From Margaritifera margaritifera (lineage: Eukaryota > Mollusca > Bivalvia > Unionida > Margaritiferidae): a DNA stretch of 64,000 nucleotides. Position numbers and translations under genes: made by a program. The notes under the pieces were generated by a model. That model saw nothing but the letters and a program-made list of their open reading frames with translations, was not told the DNA's origin and searched no databases. The DNA lies in the NCBI GenBank assembly GCA_029931535.1, contig JAQPZY010001200.1, positions 1,565,312 to 1,629,311 on the forward strand. Reading direction: 5' to 3'. This document shows positions 1 through 10,837 of this stretch, one piece after another; positions within the stretch are counted from its first letter, which is position 1; each line of letters starts with the position of its first letter.

Positions 1-47
1 TTCGTTTCCTGTATTGTAATCCCAGATTATGATGATGATGATGATGA

Positions 48-79
<32 letters not shown>

Positions 80-195
80 ATAATAATAATAATAATAATA
101 ATAATAGTAATAATGTTATTATTATTACTATTATTATTATTATTATAATTATTATTATTATTATTAAGATTATTATTATTATTATCATTATTAAA

Positions 196-240
<45 letters not shown>

Positions 241-245
241 TATTT
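1..245. repeat. A+T-rich trinucleotide microsatellite
   Basis: Runs of GAT, ACT, AAT and ATT triplets follow one another with few interruptions, ending in a long (ATT)n tract. No coding potential. The mix of related triplets suggests repeated slippage from one ancestral tract. Confidence 0.9.
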
Positions 246-1620
246 TTTTATTTTGTTTTTTTATTTAAATATTTTTTTATTAACATGATCATCATCATTC
301 AGTGTTGTTCCATCAGTATGACCAAACATCACTACATACTTCATCAATGCTCTTTCTATCAGCACACATATTATGCAAATGTTATTCTTTGACGACAAAT
401 CCCAAACTGGTCCTAGTAAATCAGGTGTCATATTGACTCTCAATATTGATATCCTCCGTCAAACATGAATTTATTACCTGGGGCTGCAAAGTTAATTTTC
501 CCTGTATAAGATGAAATCACCTTTCGCCCTTTCTCCAGTTATTATCTCGTACATATTTTGAGTTCCACTCATAAAAAGTATTAACGTTTCCACGGAATAA
601 TGTATTCCCTGTTTTCCGGAGTCTTTTGCTTCTTAGCTGTGCCATATCCTGCAGTGTGTTTCAGGCCAAAGAAGCGGCAAGTGGCTACAAAGAGATGCAA
701 AGAAATCTTATGTTATGCAGAATTATCTCCCCACCCAAATCTTTTCTGATGATAGCCCATCTCTGTGAAATATTTATAAAAATGGGTCCAAAAAGGTAAT
801 TTACTCTTGATATTTTGAAGTGGTCGTTGGCTCCACCTCTGTGTCTGCTCTTTGCATTGACTCAGTATCATTCACTGGTAAGTTCTTTTTGCATTTGATG
901 TTTTCGCTACCACAAATTAGTCTTCACTCTTTTTTTTTTCTTTTCTGTCTTGTTTTTTTGCTTTCTTTGTCTGAGTTATTACTCATTTTACATGCATATA
1001 TGAAAAACTCTGCGTTTTTGTAATTGTTAAAACCAGAATATATTTATCAGAAGTAACTGCTGACTGTAGGGTTCAGTGGGCAACACTTTTTCTCAAAAGT
1101 GTACAGCTTAAAGGAGACTTTCACTGACAAATAGCAATGTAGTTGGAACGGATGATGCGCGTAATTTGGGCGTATTATGCGTGTAGTCATTGTATCCGCA
1201 ATATTATGATTATTTCCAGTGAAGTAACTATCAACATAACTCTCCCATTTCTACTACATGTTGTCAGATGGCTTGACGGTACTTTGGGACTGATTTCTAG
1301 ATTGGCTATCAGTTTGAGAAAGTTAGGGCAACATTTCTTGAACAGGTTACCAAACAGATCATAATCGGTTGGTGAGGTCCATCGCACAAAAGATTTTGAT
1401 TTTTGAAATTATGTTTGTTTGAATTTACTGTTTAAGATATGGATGGAACGGATTGGGTTCGAGATAAGAAGAGAAGTTAAGATTTGTGTACACGCGCTAA
1501 CTCATATGTATTCATTGAATTGAGTAAATGAAACTAGTTTCAAATGTTTAAAATATGAAAGGCTGGCGGTCTTTTATGTATACATCATGGCCTTTAGTAA
1601 ATGTGAAATGGAGATTTGGA
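246..1620. other. Non-coding host sequence, nothing recognised
   Basis: A+T-rich sequence with short chance ORFs only. No exon of a known family, no transposon end and no repeat was seen. It is probably the intron or flank upstream of the inserted element I; the upstream TM9SF2-like exons are not visible here. Confidence 0.5.
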
Positions 1621-2117
1621 CCCACTATGCCATCACGTTTTGTGCCTAGCTACGCAGAGAAGGATCCGATTGCGAAATGCCATCACGTTTTGTGATTAGC
1701 AACAAAACAAGGCGCAACACTTTTGGCGATTAAAATTAAAATTGGGTTGAGGGAAGGGCGTGCGTGGGCAGCCTGCGCTTGGATCAGGGCGTAGGAAGCC
1801 CGCGGCGGCTAGCACTTAAAACAGGCAGAGAGGGCCTTAACGACCGCGAGGGGTTCGAGAAAATCCGTAGAGACTAGCACCGACGTCGGACAAGCACGCG
1901 CTCTTCACATCCTTACCGCGGATCTCTACATCTACGCCGCCGCACACCCTTCTTGCGGGCCACAGCCAGCCCAGAGGCGCTAAAAGGTCAGTACCTGACA
2001 CCAGGACCGACAGTCCCATCCTAGCCCACTGAGTCGATAGGCCAGTGCTGGCCCTATGGACCAATAGGGCCGAGTCATCCGCCAGGCACTTGAGAGCCAC
2101 GGCTTCCGTCACCGCTA

Positions 2118-3079
2118 GTGAAAAGGAGGGGAGTCGGCAACGCGACTGTAAAAGAAAGCCGATCCCAAGTGCCTTTCTGCGGACGCGTTCACCTTGGGGG
2201 GGGGGACGACGTGCGAAGAATCCTGACCAGGGATGTCAGCATCGATGGCGGTACCATATTTTTCTTCATGGCCTACTTCCGCAGCCATACCACGATGGCG
2301 ATGTTGCGCGACCAGGTCGACCAGCTGGTGAACCAGGCCTGCGCCGAGATCAATGGCTGCATCAAGGGATACTTGAATGAGGGCTGCCGCTGTCATATCG
2401 AGAGGAGCATGCAGCTTGATCTGCACGGTTCGCAATCCCACTCTTTTTGTGGGCGCAGCTCCGTACTGCAAAGAACGTTTCGAACACCGACGATCGCTGC
2501 TTCGTGTGAGACGTTCTATTCGCCCTCTGAAGACGACAACCACGGAAATCGGCCAGGCAGGTACAGCTAGCACCACGCGATCTCCAATTTGATGGGATCG
2601 ATTTCCCTGTGAAGGACTCTGACGTAGCAAGTTCCATAACCTCAAACCCCGACATCGCGGGATCCGTCTTTGGCTGGGGGAACGGTCTCTACGAGCTTCG
2701 CGTGACTTAGAAGGCAAGTCCGCACGCCATGGACCTGCTTCTGCTGACCAAAGTGGAAGTCGATTCCGCCAAAGGCCACTACGCCAAAATCCTGAATAAA
2801 ACCTGCACGCAGAAGACCGCCAACCAAATCCTATGCGGCATCTGATACACCGTAGTTCGCTGCGACTGGGCCTTCACAGATCTGGTGCTGTCCTGTGGCA
2901 AGGAGTTGGTCTCCACGCTCTTCCAGAGTCTCGAACGCGAGATGGAGGAGATCAGCCAGGTGTTCTCCCAACCGACCAAGCTGGCTATGGACACGGCCAC
3001 CAACAGGGCCTTTCAGGCTGACAAAATCTGCCACATCTGCCGTTGGCCACTGGGGAAGGACTGGACGGGCAACCACTAA
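2118..3079 (+). pseudogene. Type B DNA polymerase, N-terminal fragment (broken)
   Basis: Three pieces read like the N-terminal region of Polinton-type protein-primed family B polymerases. A 150-codon stretch (2118-2570) has a FRSHTT...DQVDQLVNQA segment followed by a YLNEG core. From about 2585 another frame reads LQFDGIDFPVKDSD, then NPDIAGSVFGWGNGLYELRV, then a TAG at 2708 and in-frame MDLLLLTK. At about 3030 the same frame carries a CHICRWPLGKD zinc-binding-like motif preceding the exonuclease region. At least one frameshift and stops near 2708 and 2843 interrupt it, and the exonuclease and polymerase motifs proper are missing. Assignment rests on my recognition of the motifs; an HMM search would settle it. 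Confidence 0.65.
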
Positions 3080-4598
3080 GAAGTGGATCGCGCCCGACGG
3101 GGCCAGGACGCGCACCTACGTTTCTTCCGAAGAGCCCAAGAGCTTTGGCGCTTTGGGGTCAAAGAGTATATTGACGAGCTCCTCGTCTGTTGAGAACGCT
3201 GCCTGCTAGATCACTGGCCAACGTCCAAGAACTTGTTACCTGCCCCATTGAATTGCAGGAAAATTGGGAGGGACTTGTATTCTATCAGATTACTGGTGAT
3301 GAGGAAAGGGAATGGAAAGAATTTCGCCTCGCGGTGGGTAAGGTGCTGAGGACAAATGAAGCCTCAATGGCGAGAAGAAAATAAGGAGGAGGATGTCGGC
3401 GTAGCCAAGACGAAAGAACAGCAGCACGCACGGGCAAATGCCTGCCGTTGGTGACAGTAGCTGCCGCTTGCCCCAGCAAAGCGTAAAAACTTGCTAGGCT
3501 TGTGGAAACGCTCTTGGTGGCCTACCGGGACGATAACAAGTCCCCTGAGCTATCCAACGAGGCCAGCGCCATCAGCCAAAGACGAGGCGAGACCCGGGGA
3601 TCCAGCGGATCTCGCCCAGTAGGCCGACAATCTGCAACGTGGCCGGCCAGAAAATACCAGGCCTATCGCGTGGAAGAAATCACGTTAAGTCGTTAATTTG
3701 AGACATATACTATGACGTATATGACGCGTTCTAAGAGGGGTGGCTACATGGATGCACTTGCGCGAACCTTCCACAATCTCGGCGTAAACGTGTCGGACCA
3801 GCTGCAGACCATTCAGAAGCAGACCGCGCTCCAAACAACCTAGATGGGGTGGGCGAGCTCAAAGTTACCAGCCTTCGAGGAGGTTCATCTGACGTCGATA
3901 TCGTGCTGGGAAAGTTGAAGGCCAACTAGATCCGATCTGTGGCAAAAACCTGCTCGTGACCTCCTTTGACGTCGGCGTACTTCCTCCCCGCGGAGACCTA
4001 CCTCGCGATCGTGGACCGGGTCTCAAAGACAACAGACGACAGCGACTACAGCGTCGCCACGACTATCCGCTGCTTGACCCGCTACAGCGACGATTACGGC
4101 CGCAGCTCGGGGCCGACGATCACGCACACCCAGCAGAGTGCGATCTACGCTAGTTATCCTGGCAGATCATCGCCTAGCAGGGTATCACCGTGACCCGGAA
4201 CGTCTTTCTAGACCTCCAGCTTTCGGAGCACGATAATAATAGCCTGGAGCATAACACAAAATGACCCTGCGTCTAAATGGCCACCTTGAACCAACATAGT
4301 AAATCCTTCTGGACTGCAGAAGAGCTAGAAAGACTTCAACGGTATCTACTCAATCTAATACTTTAGCCTGGAGCACTTCAACTTGGTCAAACAGTCGACT
4401 AGGGACATGTACCTCAAAGTCCAAACTCATGCGGACCCCGAGGGTGCCAACTACCGAGTCCATGACGTCATCATCTCGGCACCTCGGGATCCTCATCAAG
4501 GGCAAGCTGAAAATGCTCGCCACATCTTGGAGGGCCGGCGACGGTACCAGGCTGAAGCTGGACGCCAACGAACTCCACGTGCTTTACTCTATAATGCT
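3080..4598 (+). pseudogene. Unassigned coding debris of element I
   Basis: Several short open stretches look protein-derived but match no family I can name. They include 3190-3384 (acidic, with FYQITGDEEREWKEFRLAVG), 3721-3843 (a 40-codon ORF starting MTRSKRGGYMDALAR), about 3966-4150 (YFLPAETYLAIVDRVSKTT) and about 4383-4490 (QSTRDMYLKVQTHADPEG). All are separated by stops and frame changes. A segment near 3609-3660 resembles one near 4905-4965, which suggests either an internal repeat of the fibre gene or a local duplication. This stretch lies outside the triplicated unit and is single copy. Confidence 0.4.
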
Positions 4599-4761
4599 GA
4601 TGGCCACACAGCTCTTGACATGCTACAGCTTGTCTGCCCTCTAAAGCACTGGCGTCTGTCCAGGTAGAAAATAGGCTGGCATCGTCAACCGATACACCTA
4701 TCAGAATCGCGGGACGCACTGGGCGGCGTTTTGGACGCCTGGTCGCCTGCTCTACTTTGAC

Positions 4762-5548
4762 TTGTACGGCCTCGAGCCTCCGCAAGAGATCTTGGCATGG
4801 AATTCCGTCGGGCTCGCGGTGGTGACCCTTGATTCTCCCTCTCACCTCTCCACCTACTCCATAGTCCCTATGCAGGAAAAACGGGCTGATCTGCTCCGGC
4901 TCTCGCAAACCACGCCCAGTAGGCGGGCCATCCGCAACGTGGCTGACCCAATTCGGCCAGAAAATGGCGCGACAAAAGGTATGTTGACCGCCATAAAGCG
5001 GCCGCAAAGAAGTACGCTGACCATATAAAGATGTGGAGTTGGAAAATGTAAGTGGACGACAACGACGCCTTGATACCATGAACGAGCGGTTGACGAAATG
5101 GTCGAAACATGAAAATAATATGTCAGTCTCCAAGATGCGGGAAAGGTCTTAAAGGCCAGCGACAGCATAACCGACACTCAAGACTTGACTTCAAAAGGGG
5201 TCGCGGGCGTGGCGAAACCAGTAAGAATCCAAGATGAGGCAACAAAAAGCTATTTAGTCGCGATTGTCGCAGACCTTGGGAGATGGTGGATCTCCAAGGG
5301 GCGACCATATAGCTGGCCCCCTTGATATGGGTTCGAACAAGGTCGTGACAGTGGCAGATTCTGTCGGCCATCAGGATTCTGCTACAAAGGCTAATGTCGA
5401 TGTGGTTGTGTCGGATAATATCGTGCACGTTCCGGTGAGACAATCCCTTCCGGTTCCGTTAGTTTTATACATGGTCAATCCAAATATGGCGAAATTAAGT
5501 AGTCAGTTCGACGTTCGCCCACTTATATACGAGGAACCTGCATTCTAG
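4762..5548 (+). pseudogene. Fibre-like protein remnant, copy 1
   Basis: The clearest part is the open frame at 5264-5548, which carries PLDMGSNKVVTVAD...DSATKANVD. This is the repeat typical of phage and Polinton tail/fibre proteins: a D-M-G-x-N-K-V core, then an ATK.YVD-type end. Further left, about 4969-5045 in another frame, KRYVDRHKAAAKKYADHIK shows the same YVD...YAD spacing. The intervening sequence is shifted and stop-rich. In the family such proteins form the receptor-binding spike. Only fragments survive and there is no intact start or C-terminal head domain. Confidence 0.6.
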
Positions 5549-6845
5549 CCTTTTTAGGTGGGCGGGCGACCGCTGTAAGTAAGTAATTATGAATTTATGT
5601 TTCAGCTCAGGCTCGGTACTTTTGAAGAACGGGCTGACAACGTCCCAGGCAGTATAGTGGCATTCCACTGGGGTAGGGCACCCGAATATGGTTACTTTTA
5701 TATATCGCGTTTTGACCCGTAGATGGGAAAGGTGTATGCAGTGTTGAGGCCGTACAAACCTCTGGAGGGCGAGGCTCAACGGTTCTCCTTCCAGATGTTC
5801 ATCGAAGCGCTGACCTAGGAAGATTTAAATGCGCCCCTCCAGAGCATCAGCCCGTAGTATGCCTAAAGCCAGCTATGGACTCGCAGCGAGATTTATCCCA
5901 GTACTCAACGATAGCGTCGAGGCGTATGGTAGGACAGTCTAGTTTATATGACAGGGATTGAGATGGTGTTATGGCGTCCCCGCCTGTCCCTGCAAGCACA
6001 ATTGTACTTAGGATAACTATAGAAATAAGCTGACCATAAATCCTTGCTGGCGAAAGAGTGTTGTGTCCTCTCTGAGGATTATGTTGATAGTTTCCCTGAT
6101 CCGGTTAAAATGGTGCGAAGGTTTTTTCGGTTAATGCTGACTCCATCTAGCGTCGGTTTGCGTTTGTCTTCTAGCTTTCTTAATGCGATCTCATATCTCC
6201 TGGTTCGTCCTTTCTCTCTCCTGTTGGGATAGACTCGTGTCGTTTTCCACCCGGGTCTAATTTGTCTTTTCTACAGCGAAGGTGTTATCGAATACTGTAT
6301 TCTTTGCGAAGTTATCAACACGGTGCCTCTGAAGTGCCTCGTTTAGACCAAGGATTTCTCGCATCAGAAGACTGCCGGTTTCCTGTGCTACCGCTTCTTT
6401 GAGCGCTTTGTCGTTATGTTCCGACACTGCGATGAGATCGGTATCTGTCAGTGTGTTTATGTCGACCGTTATCACTTTTCGAGCTGTGGCAAGCTTCATC
6501 AGTAATTGGATCGGCAGCTTCTTCTTAAGGCCCAACGCGTAAATGATTAGAGCTTCTTTTGACCTTTGTAGCGTGGATGGGGCCAATAACTTACTTGGGT
6601 CTTTCTTAACGTCAGCGGCGACACATCACAGCGGAGCGCCAAACGCACAATCGTAAAAACCTTGCTCGCGCTATTGTTAAAACGATCAGTATAAAGCCCG
6701 AAGTAAATTAATTGAGCCTGTATTGACGAATCCCGATGTCTCTGGTACCTACAAGGATTCCTGACTGACGAAATGAGCGAACTAACGCTGCCTTTCATGG
6801 TATGGAAAACGCCAGCACCGCCGCCATACGTGCATGAGCTGGCCT
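5549..6845 (+). other. Element I debris between fibre and capsid relics (copy 1)
   Basis: No family recognised. Short + strand fragments (for example 6044-6232, starting LLAKECCVLSEDYVDSFP) and a - strand open frame at 6257-6586 are present. The part from about 6225 to 6855 is unique to copy 1. The equivalent stretches of copies 2 and 3 (about 14449-15095 and 22777-23420) lack it. Confidence 0.4.
6257..6586 (-). pseudogene. Possible element I gene fragment, 109 codons
   Basis: A - strand open frame beginning APSTLQRSKEALIIYALGLK, predicted helical, rich in Leu, Ala and Lys, ending AVEKTN. It lies in the 630-bp segment found only in copy 1, among relics read mainly on the + strand. No known family is recognised. 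Polintons carry genes on both strands, so a capsid-adjacent gene in reverse is plausible, but chance openness in G+C-balanced DNA cannot be excluded. Confidence 0.3.
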
Positions 6846-7372
6846 TGATGTTGTCGCTCCTGAGCCCGATGCGTCAGTAGCCGCAGAGTTCGGAAGCCCT
6901 TCTTTGTGCCGCTTGAACTCGAGCTGCTAAATGACCGCATGCCATAATACCAGTCCGGTCTTTCAGACCACCTCAACTCTGAGCTGACGTTCAATGACTA
7001 CGGCAGGGTTATCGGGTGTACAATCAAAGGGGCGAGCTACACCATCAGTGGTATATCTCTGGAATACGACGTTGTGACCTTCCCCGAGCTCCAGCGCATG
7101 ATTCTGCAGCAGTGTACGGAAAATGTGGCTATTTTGTATACCCGATTCCTGCGCCATCGCAGGGTGGTGAACAAGAGAGATGACACGTGGAACGTCAAAC
7201 TAAATACGTCGGCGAAAATCTTGAAGGTAATGGTCATGCACTTTCAGGACGCGGCATAAAGCAAAGATTTTGCAGGTGATACTGAGTATTTATGCAAACT
7301 CCCTATTGACAAAGCTACGGTGACGATCGAAACCATATTTATGCCCATTGGCAGGCGCTATTCTAGCAGTAG
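6846..7372 (+). pseudogene. Double-jelly-roll major capsid protein fragment, copy 1
   Basis: A single frame reads RKPFFVPLELELLNDRMP, stop, then SDHLNSELTFNDYGRVIG, then SYTISGISLEYDVVTFPEL, then VLRHR-like LRHRRVVNKRDDTWNVKLNT, another stop, and PIDKATVTIETIFMP. These match the central and C-terminal region of Polinton/adintovirus-type major capsid proteins, where a beta-rich LEYD..T segment precedes a basic RHR..-x-K-x-DT-W motif. Two in-frame TAA codons (6945 and 7257) interrupt it and the N-terminal jelly roll is missing. This copy keeps the ancestral CCCC run before GAGCTCC that copies 2 and 3 have shortened. Confidence 0.65.
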
Positions 7373-8160
7373 AAAAAAGTCTAAAGGTAATGACGATGGA
7401 GTCTATCAAAGACGCGGAACTGCCGTCGACAGATGTTAGTGCCTTCTACCAAAACAGTTTATCCTTTTCATCGAAATGAGGTCATCGGAAGACTACACGA
7501 TTCACGAGTCTGAAAGACGCGTCGAAAATGCGAGCGAAGGCCTAACGTTTCAAATCACCCCCCTCGGAGTCCTCCCCTCACCCCCCCCCCCGCCCCCCCA
7601 AAAAAAGCGCTCCAGTCGGGAGAAGTGTTGAACATGTACTTATACGTCATTATATACGCGCAGCTCAACATAAAAATGGCCAGTAAGAGTCGACTGTCCA
7701 CTAGTCACTGGGAAAGCTCCACGCCGCACCGCCTTTCGAGTAACCTGCAGAAGTTTTGTGATAACTTACAGGCACAATGCGACATGATCGTCGACCTCCG
7801 CGGTTGCGTCAAGAGCGTGTTTTCCTGAGTACTTGTCAAATAGGCATTAAAGAGTCACTCTGATTTTCTCGTCATTATCTGCCCTACTATAGCCTCAACA
7901 TGGCGTACGATAGGCCGTTAGCACGTGGCAAAATAATACGCGGGAGTATTTCTGGCCAACTCTAAGGGCCATGAGCTGGATGCCCAGCTTTGCGCACTCG
8001 CTAAATTATTCAGGAAGCCACCAAGTTCTTTGAATTGGATGATTGTGCCTTTCTTTCTGGCAACGGTATAAGGAAACGATCCTTACTAAGCTCGCATCTG
8101 TCAGTCATCATGACGGCATTAGCGTATGGGTCATAACCTAAAAGTACAAGATGTTGCTAG
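7373..8160 (+). other. Element I debris between capsid and integrase relics
   Basis: Contains a C-rich then A-rich simple tract (about 7557-7607) and a 67-codon open frame at 7625-7828 starting MLNMYLYVIIYAQLNIKM, with no recognised family. Copies at about 15621-16413 and 23951-24734 are equivalent; their C/A tract lengths differ among copies. Confidence 0.4.
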
Positions 8161-8629
8161 GCCGTAGATCAAAACGCAGACCATGTGACATATTTACCCG
8201 GCCGAGACGCACCATGCCGACCTCTCGTTTCTGGCGTACATGCACTGACCGTGGTTGATGTCGCCAGTCATTACAAGGAGACTGAATATTTGACCATAAA
8301 GGAGGCTTCCAAAGTTGTCGACGCATTTGCACGTATCTGCAAGCTGGGTCGCTAAGATTGCATAACCTGCTGCAGGTTGACAACAGCTGTTTGCACATCA
8401 TTAATCCCAGATGTTACTTTTTGCTAGCGTGAGCGAGAGTGCAATGAGTAGCACTTTGTGGGATTGGCGGCGACCTTACGTTCTGGTGGCCCTAAACGGT
8501 GAGGTATCGCGGCCGACAGGCAAAACACCTATTGATGCCATTCGTAAAACGGTCGCTTTGACTGTATGGGCAACGCGTGCGGTGCCTGTGACGCTACCAG
8601 TTTGGCTCAAAATGCATTTCCTCACCTAA
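8161..8629 (+). pseudogene. Polinton-type rve integrase remnant, copy 1
   Basis: The 64-codon open frame ending at 8355 contains HALTVVDVASHYKETEYLT followed by KEASKVVDAFARICKLG. This is the start of the DDE catalytic core of Polinton and retroviral-like integrases; the D of VVDVAS is the first catalytic residue. A second open frame, 8411-8629, contains VALNGEVSRPTGKTPIDAI, typical of the C-terminal part of the same enzyme. The segment between them, including the second catalytic Asp and the Glu, is gone. In life the enzyme would have integrated element I DNA into chromosomes. Confidence 0.75.
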
Positions 8630-8948
8630 AATATCATTGTGTATTAGGTATATGGACCGGGGGAAGTTGCAGGAGGGCAACGTTGTTGCTGAGATCCTGT
8701 GTGGTCGCTCAAGGTGTTCACCCTGACTCATAGGTTTGACATCCCAGGCCAGCCATTTATATACCATCTTTCGGGTAGAGATGCTCCACACAGAAGCCTC
8801 GTTTGTGAGGATCAACATACTGTGCCTGAAGGTACCTAGCTACCACCCAAGGACATTATTGGCCCGGGCAGCCGAGTTGGCTGATCTTCTTGAAGTAATC
8901 CTCCGACAAGGCACGACACCATCAACAAGGTCAATATTTATTGCAAAA

Positions 8949-8983
8949 GGGTTAGGGTTAGGGGTTAGGGTTAGGGTTAGGGG
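8949..8983 (+). repeat. Interstitial telomere-like repeat, copy 1
   Basis: About five GGGTTA units with an extra G in two places, directly downstream of the integrase relic and upstream of the minisatellite. TTAGGG is the common animal telomere unit, but this patch is far too short to be a chromosome end. Confidence 0.85.
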
Positions 8984-8999
8984 CTTGTCTCCGTTGCAC

Positions 9000-9466
9000 A
9001 GCTTTACCGTGGAATTGACGCATTTTGTGCAACGGGGGAAACGGTGTGCAATCCCTTGATGCACAAATGCGTCAATTCCACAGCAAAAGTGTGCAACAGT
9101 GTGCAACGGGCTGCACAAAATACGTCAATTGCATAGCAAAAGTGTGCAACGGGGGAAACGGTGTGCAATGCCCTAATGCACAAATGCGTCAATTCCACAG
9201 CAAATGTGTCCAACGTTGGATGCACAAATGCGTCAATTCCACAGCAAATGTGTGCAGCACAATGCCTCAGTTCCACAGCAAAGGTGTGCAACGGGGGAAA
9301 TGGTGTGAATACGCTAATGCACAAATGCGTACATTTCAGAGCCAATGTGTGCAACGGGGGAAATGGTGTTCAATACGCTAATGCACAAATGCGTCCATTT
9401 CAGAGCCAATGTGTGCAACGGGGGAAATGGTGTGCAATACGCTAATGCACAATGCGTACATTTCAG
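9000..9466 (+). repeat. Minisatellite with GTGTGCAACGGGGGAAA core, copy 1
   Basis: Six to eight degenerate units of roughly 60-70 bp. Each contains AATGCACAAATGCGTC, then CAATTCCACAGC or CATTTCAGAGCC, then GTGTGCAACGGGGGAAA. Because the period is often near a multiple of three, it creates long spurious open frames on both strands. Units change type from left (CAATTCCACAGC) to right (CATTTCAGAGCC). Confidence 0.9.
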
Positions 9467-10715
9467 GGAATGGCCGTTGAATGGAGCAGGGGTCGAATTT
9501 AGCTCATGAAAGCGAAAACTGGTGAGTGAGTAGGGCATGGCTTTTCCACGGGCTGGCTTGTGGCTTGTCGCGGCTGGTGAGGGAGTAGAGCACGATCCAA
9601 GGACCATTATAAAAGAAGGACCAGAATACCGCACTTTCTGCCTGTGACTTTTTCTTGAGAAATTTTCTAGCGAACGCCTAGAGCTATCCCAGGACCGCGG
9701 GTACCGGCATGTGTGGTTTGAGTATGCCTGTCATTGCCGAGCATGGGATTTGGCCTCAGGCTTACCTTGGCGGCGGCAGCGTCCAAAATCGCTTTCATGG
9801 CAGTAGATGCGGCTTGTCAAGACGAAACGAAGGACACTTTGATCAGGAGGAGCTTGAGCCGTTTATGAGAAAGTTGGTATAATGGCTTTTCCCATGTTAA
9901 AAAACCGCCTCAATCGCACATTTCATTTTAATTTCTAAAAATAATCGGTATATCTCTGGGAGCTTTTAAGCTAGGGTAACGATCGAGAGCAATTTGGACT
10001 CGGCTGTGTCTGCCGCATCGATCTGTGCCATTCTTACTGCCATGCGGCACGGGGTATGGTCACCGCGGAGGGTGGAGCTTCCCCTCCCCCCATCTTTGAA
10101 AATGGTAGCCAAAAACCCCAGCTGGACTATATCTCGGGTACTATGATAGTTATCGGGGCGGTCGAGACGTCTATGGGTAGAGGGGTCCCTGATGCAAGTA
10201 GCGCTGCCTTAGCAGACTGGATGGCATGGTCGGTACGGCCGAGGGAGAGCGGGGACCGCGGACCCATGCAATCCTAGGTGCCAACCATAGGTCCAAAGTG
10301 ACCGTAAACCTAGGCCCACCCAAGGACGACTATATCTCCGGCACCTGTGGAGCTATCGCTTAGATCGAAGATGTTCTGAATGCAGCTGGGTCCACTCTAA
10401 GTATCGGCACCCCACTGGAGTGGATGGCATGCTTGGTACAGCCGTAGGGTGCAGGTGGTGTCCAAGGTATCACAATCCAAGGACTACACCAAAAACGCAA
10501 CACTAGCGCCGACTAGAACGTGGATTGTGCCGGTAAAGCTGGAGCTATCTGAGCCAGGGAAGATTTGGCGTATGCAGCAGGGACCGCTGTATCTATCGGT
10601 ACCTTACTGGAGTGGATGGCATAGTGGGTACGGCCGCGGCAGGGCGTTCTGTCAAGGTGGGTATGAAAAATGCACGATCGAACGACTAGTTCCGATAAGG
10701 GTTACGGTCTCGTGG
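9467..10715 (+). repeat. G+C-rich stretch with about 195-bp degenerate repeats (copies at about 17788-19043 and 26109-27364)
   Basis: No gene recognised. From about 10130, three related segments each run from a CTATATCTC-type start through GTGGATGGCAT..GGTAC.GCCG, spaced about 190-200 bp apart (near 10219, 10419 and 10611). Translated pieces such as DWMAWSVRPR and LEWMACLVRP resemble each other, so the unit may derive from a repetitive coding sequence, but stops interrupt it. The left 650 bp contain nothing I recognise. Confidence 0.5.
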
Positions 10716-10717
10716 GT

Positions 10718-10827
10718 TAGGTTTTTATATATAAGAGAGTAATGTAACATTACTCCATGCACTGGCCTAAGGAGAATTACTCTTAAGACTATGATCTTAT
10801 GTACATAGTATGCGAGGATATTTATGT
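10718..10827 (+). repeat. 110-bp direct repeat, left member
   Basis: Contains TTAGGTTTTTATATATAAG, then the palindrome GAGTAATGTAACATTACTC, then CTTAAGACTATGATC. An almost identical block occurs at 11146-11253, so the two flank a SINE-like sequence. The pair recurs in copies 2 and 3. Confidence 0.85.
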
Positions 10828-10837
10828 AAATCCCTGT

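Larger units (their letters stand above)
1740..8945 (+). mobile_element. Element I: decayed Polinton/Maverick-like virus-like transposon
   Basis: Base composition changes abruptly near 1740 from A+T-rich host DNA to G+C-rich sequence full of short coding fragments in shifting frames. The recognisable pieces, in order, are the N-terminal part of a type B DNA polymerase, a fibre-like protein, a double-jelly-roll major capsid fragment and an rve integrase. This combination defines Polintons/adintoviruses. All genes are broken by stops and frameshifts, so the element is a fossil. No terminal inverted repeat was identified; the right limit is placed before the TTAGGG patch and may be wrong by hundreds of bases. 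The part right of 4599 is present three times in tandem. Confidence 0.8.

Noticed and set aside
2115..2717. 200-codon - strand open frame
   Set aside because: Shadow of the PolB fragments on the + strand, whose motifs are recognisable; the antisense peptide matches nothing.
8949..8983. True chromosome end or telomere healing site
   Set aside because: Only a few TTAGGG units, present three times inside a tandem array with sequence continuing on both sides.
9025..9445. Overlapping ORFs on both strands of the minisatellite (and at 17278-17700, 25599-26021)
   Set aside because: Produced by the tandem repeat unit; peptides are simple repeats on both strands.
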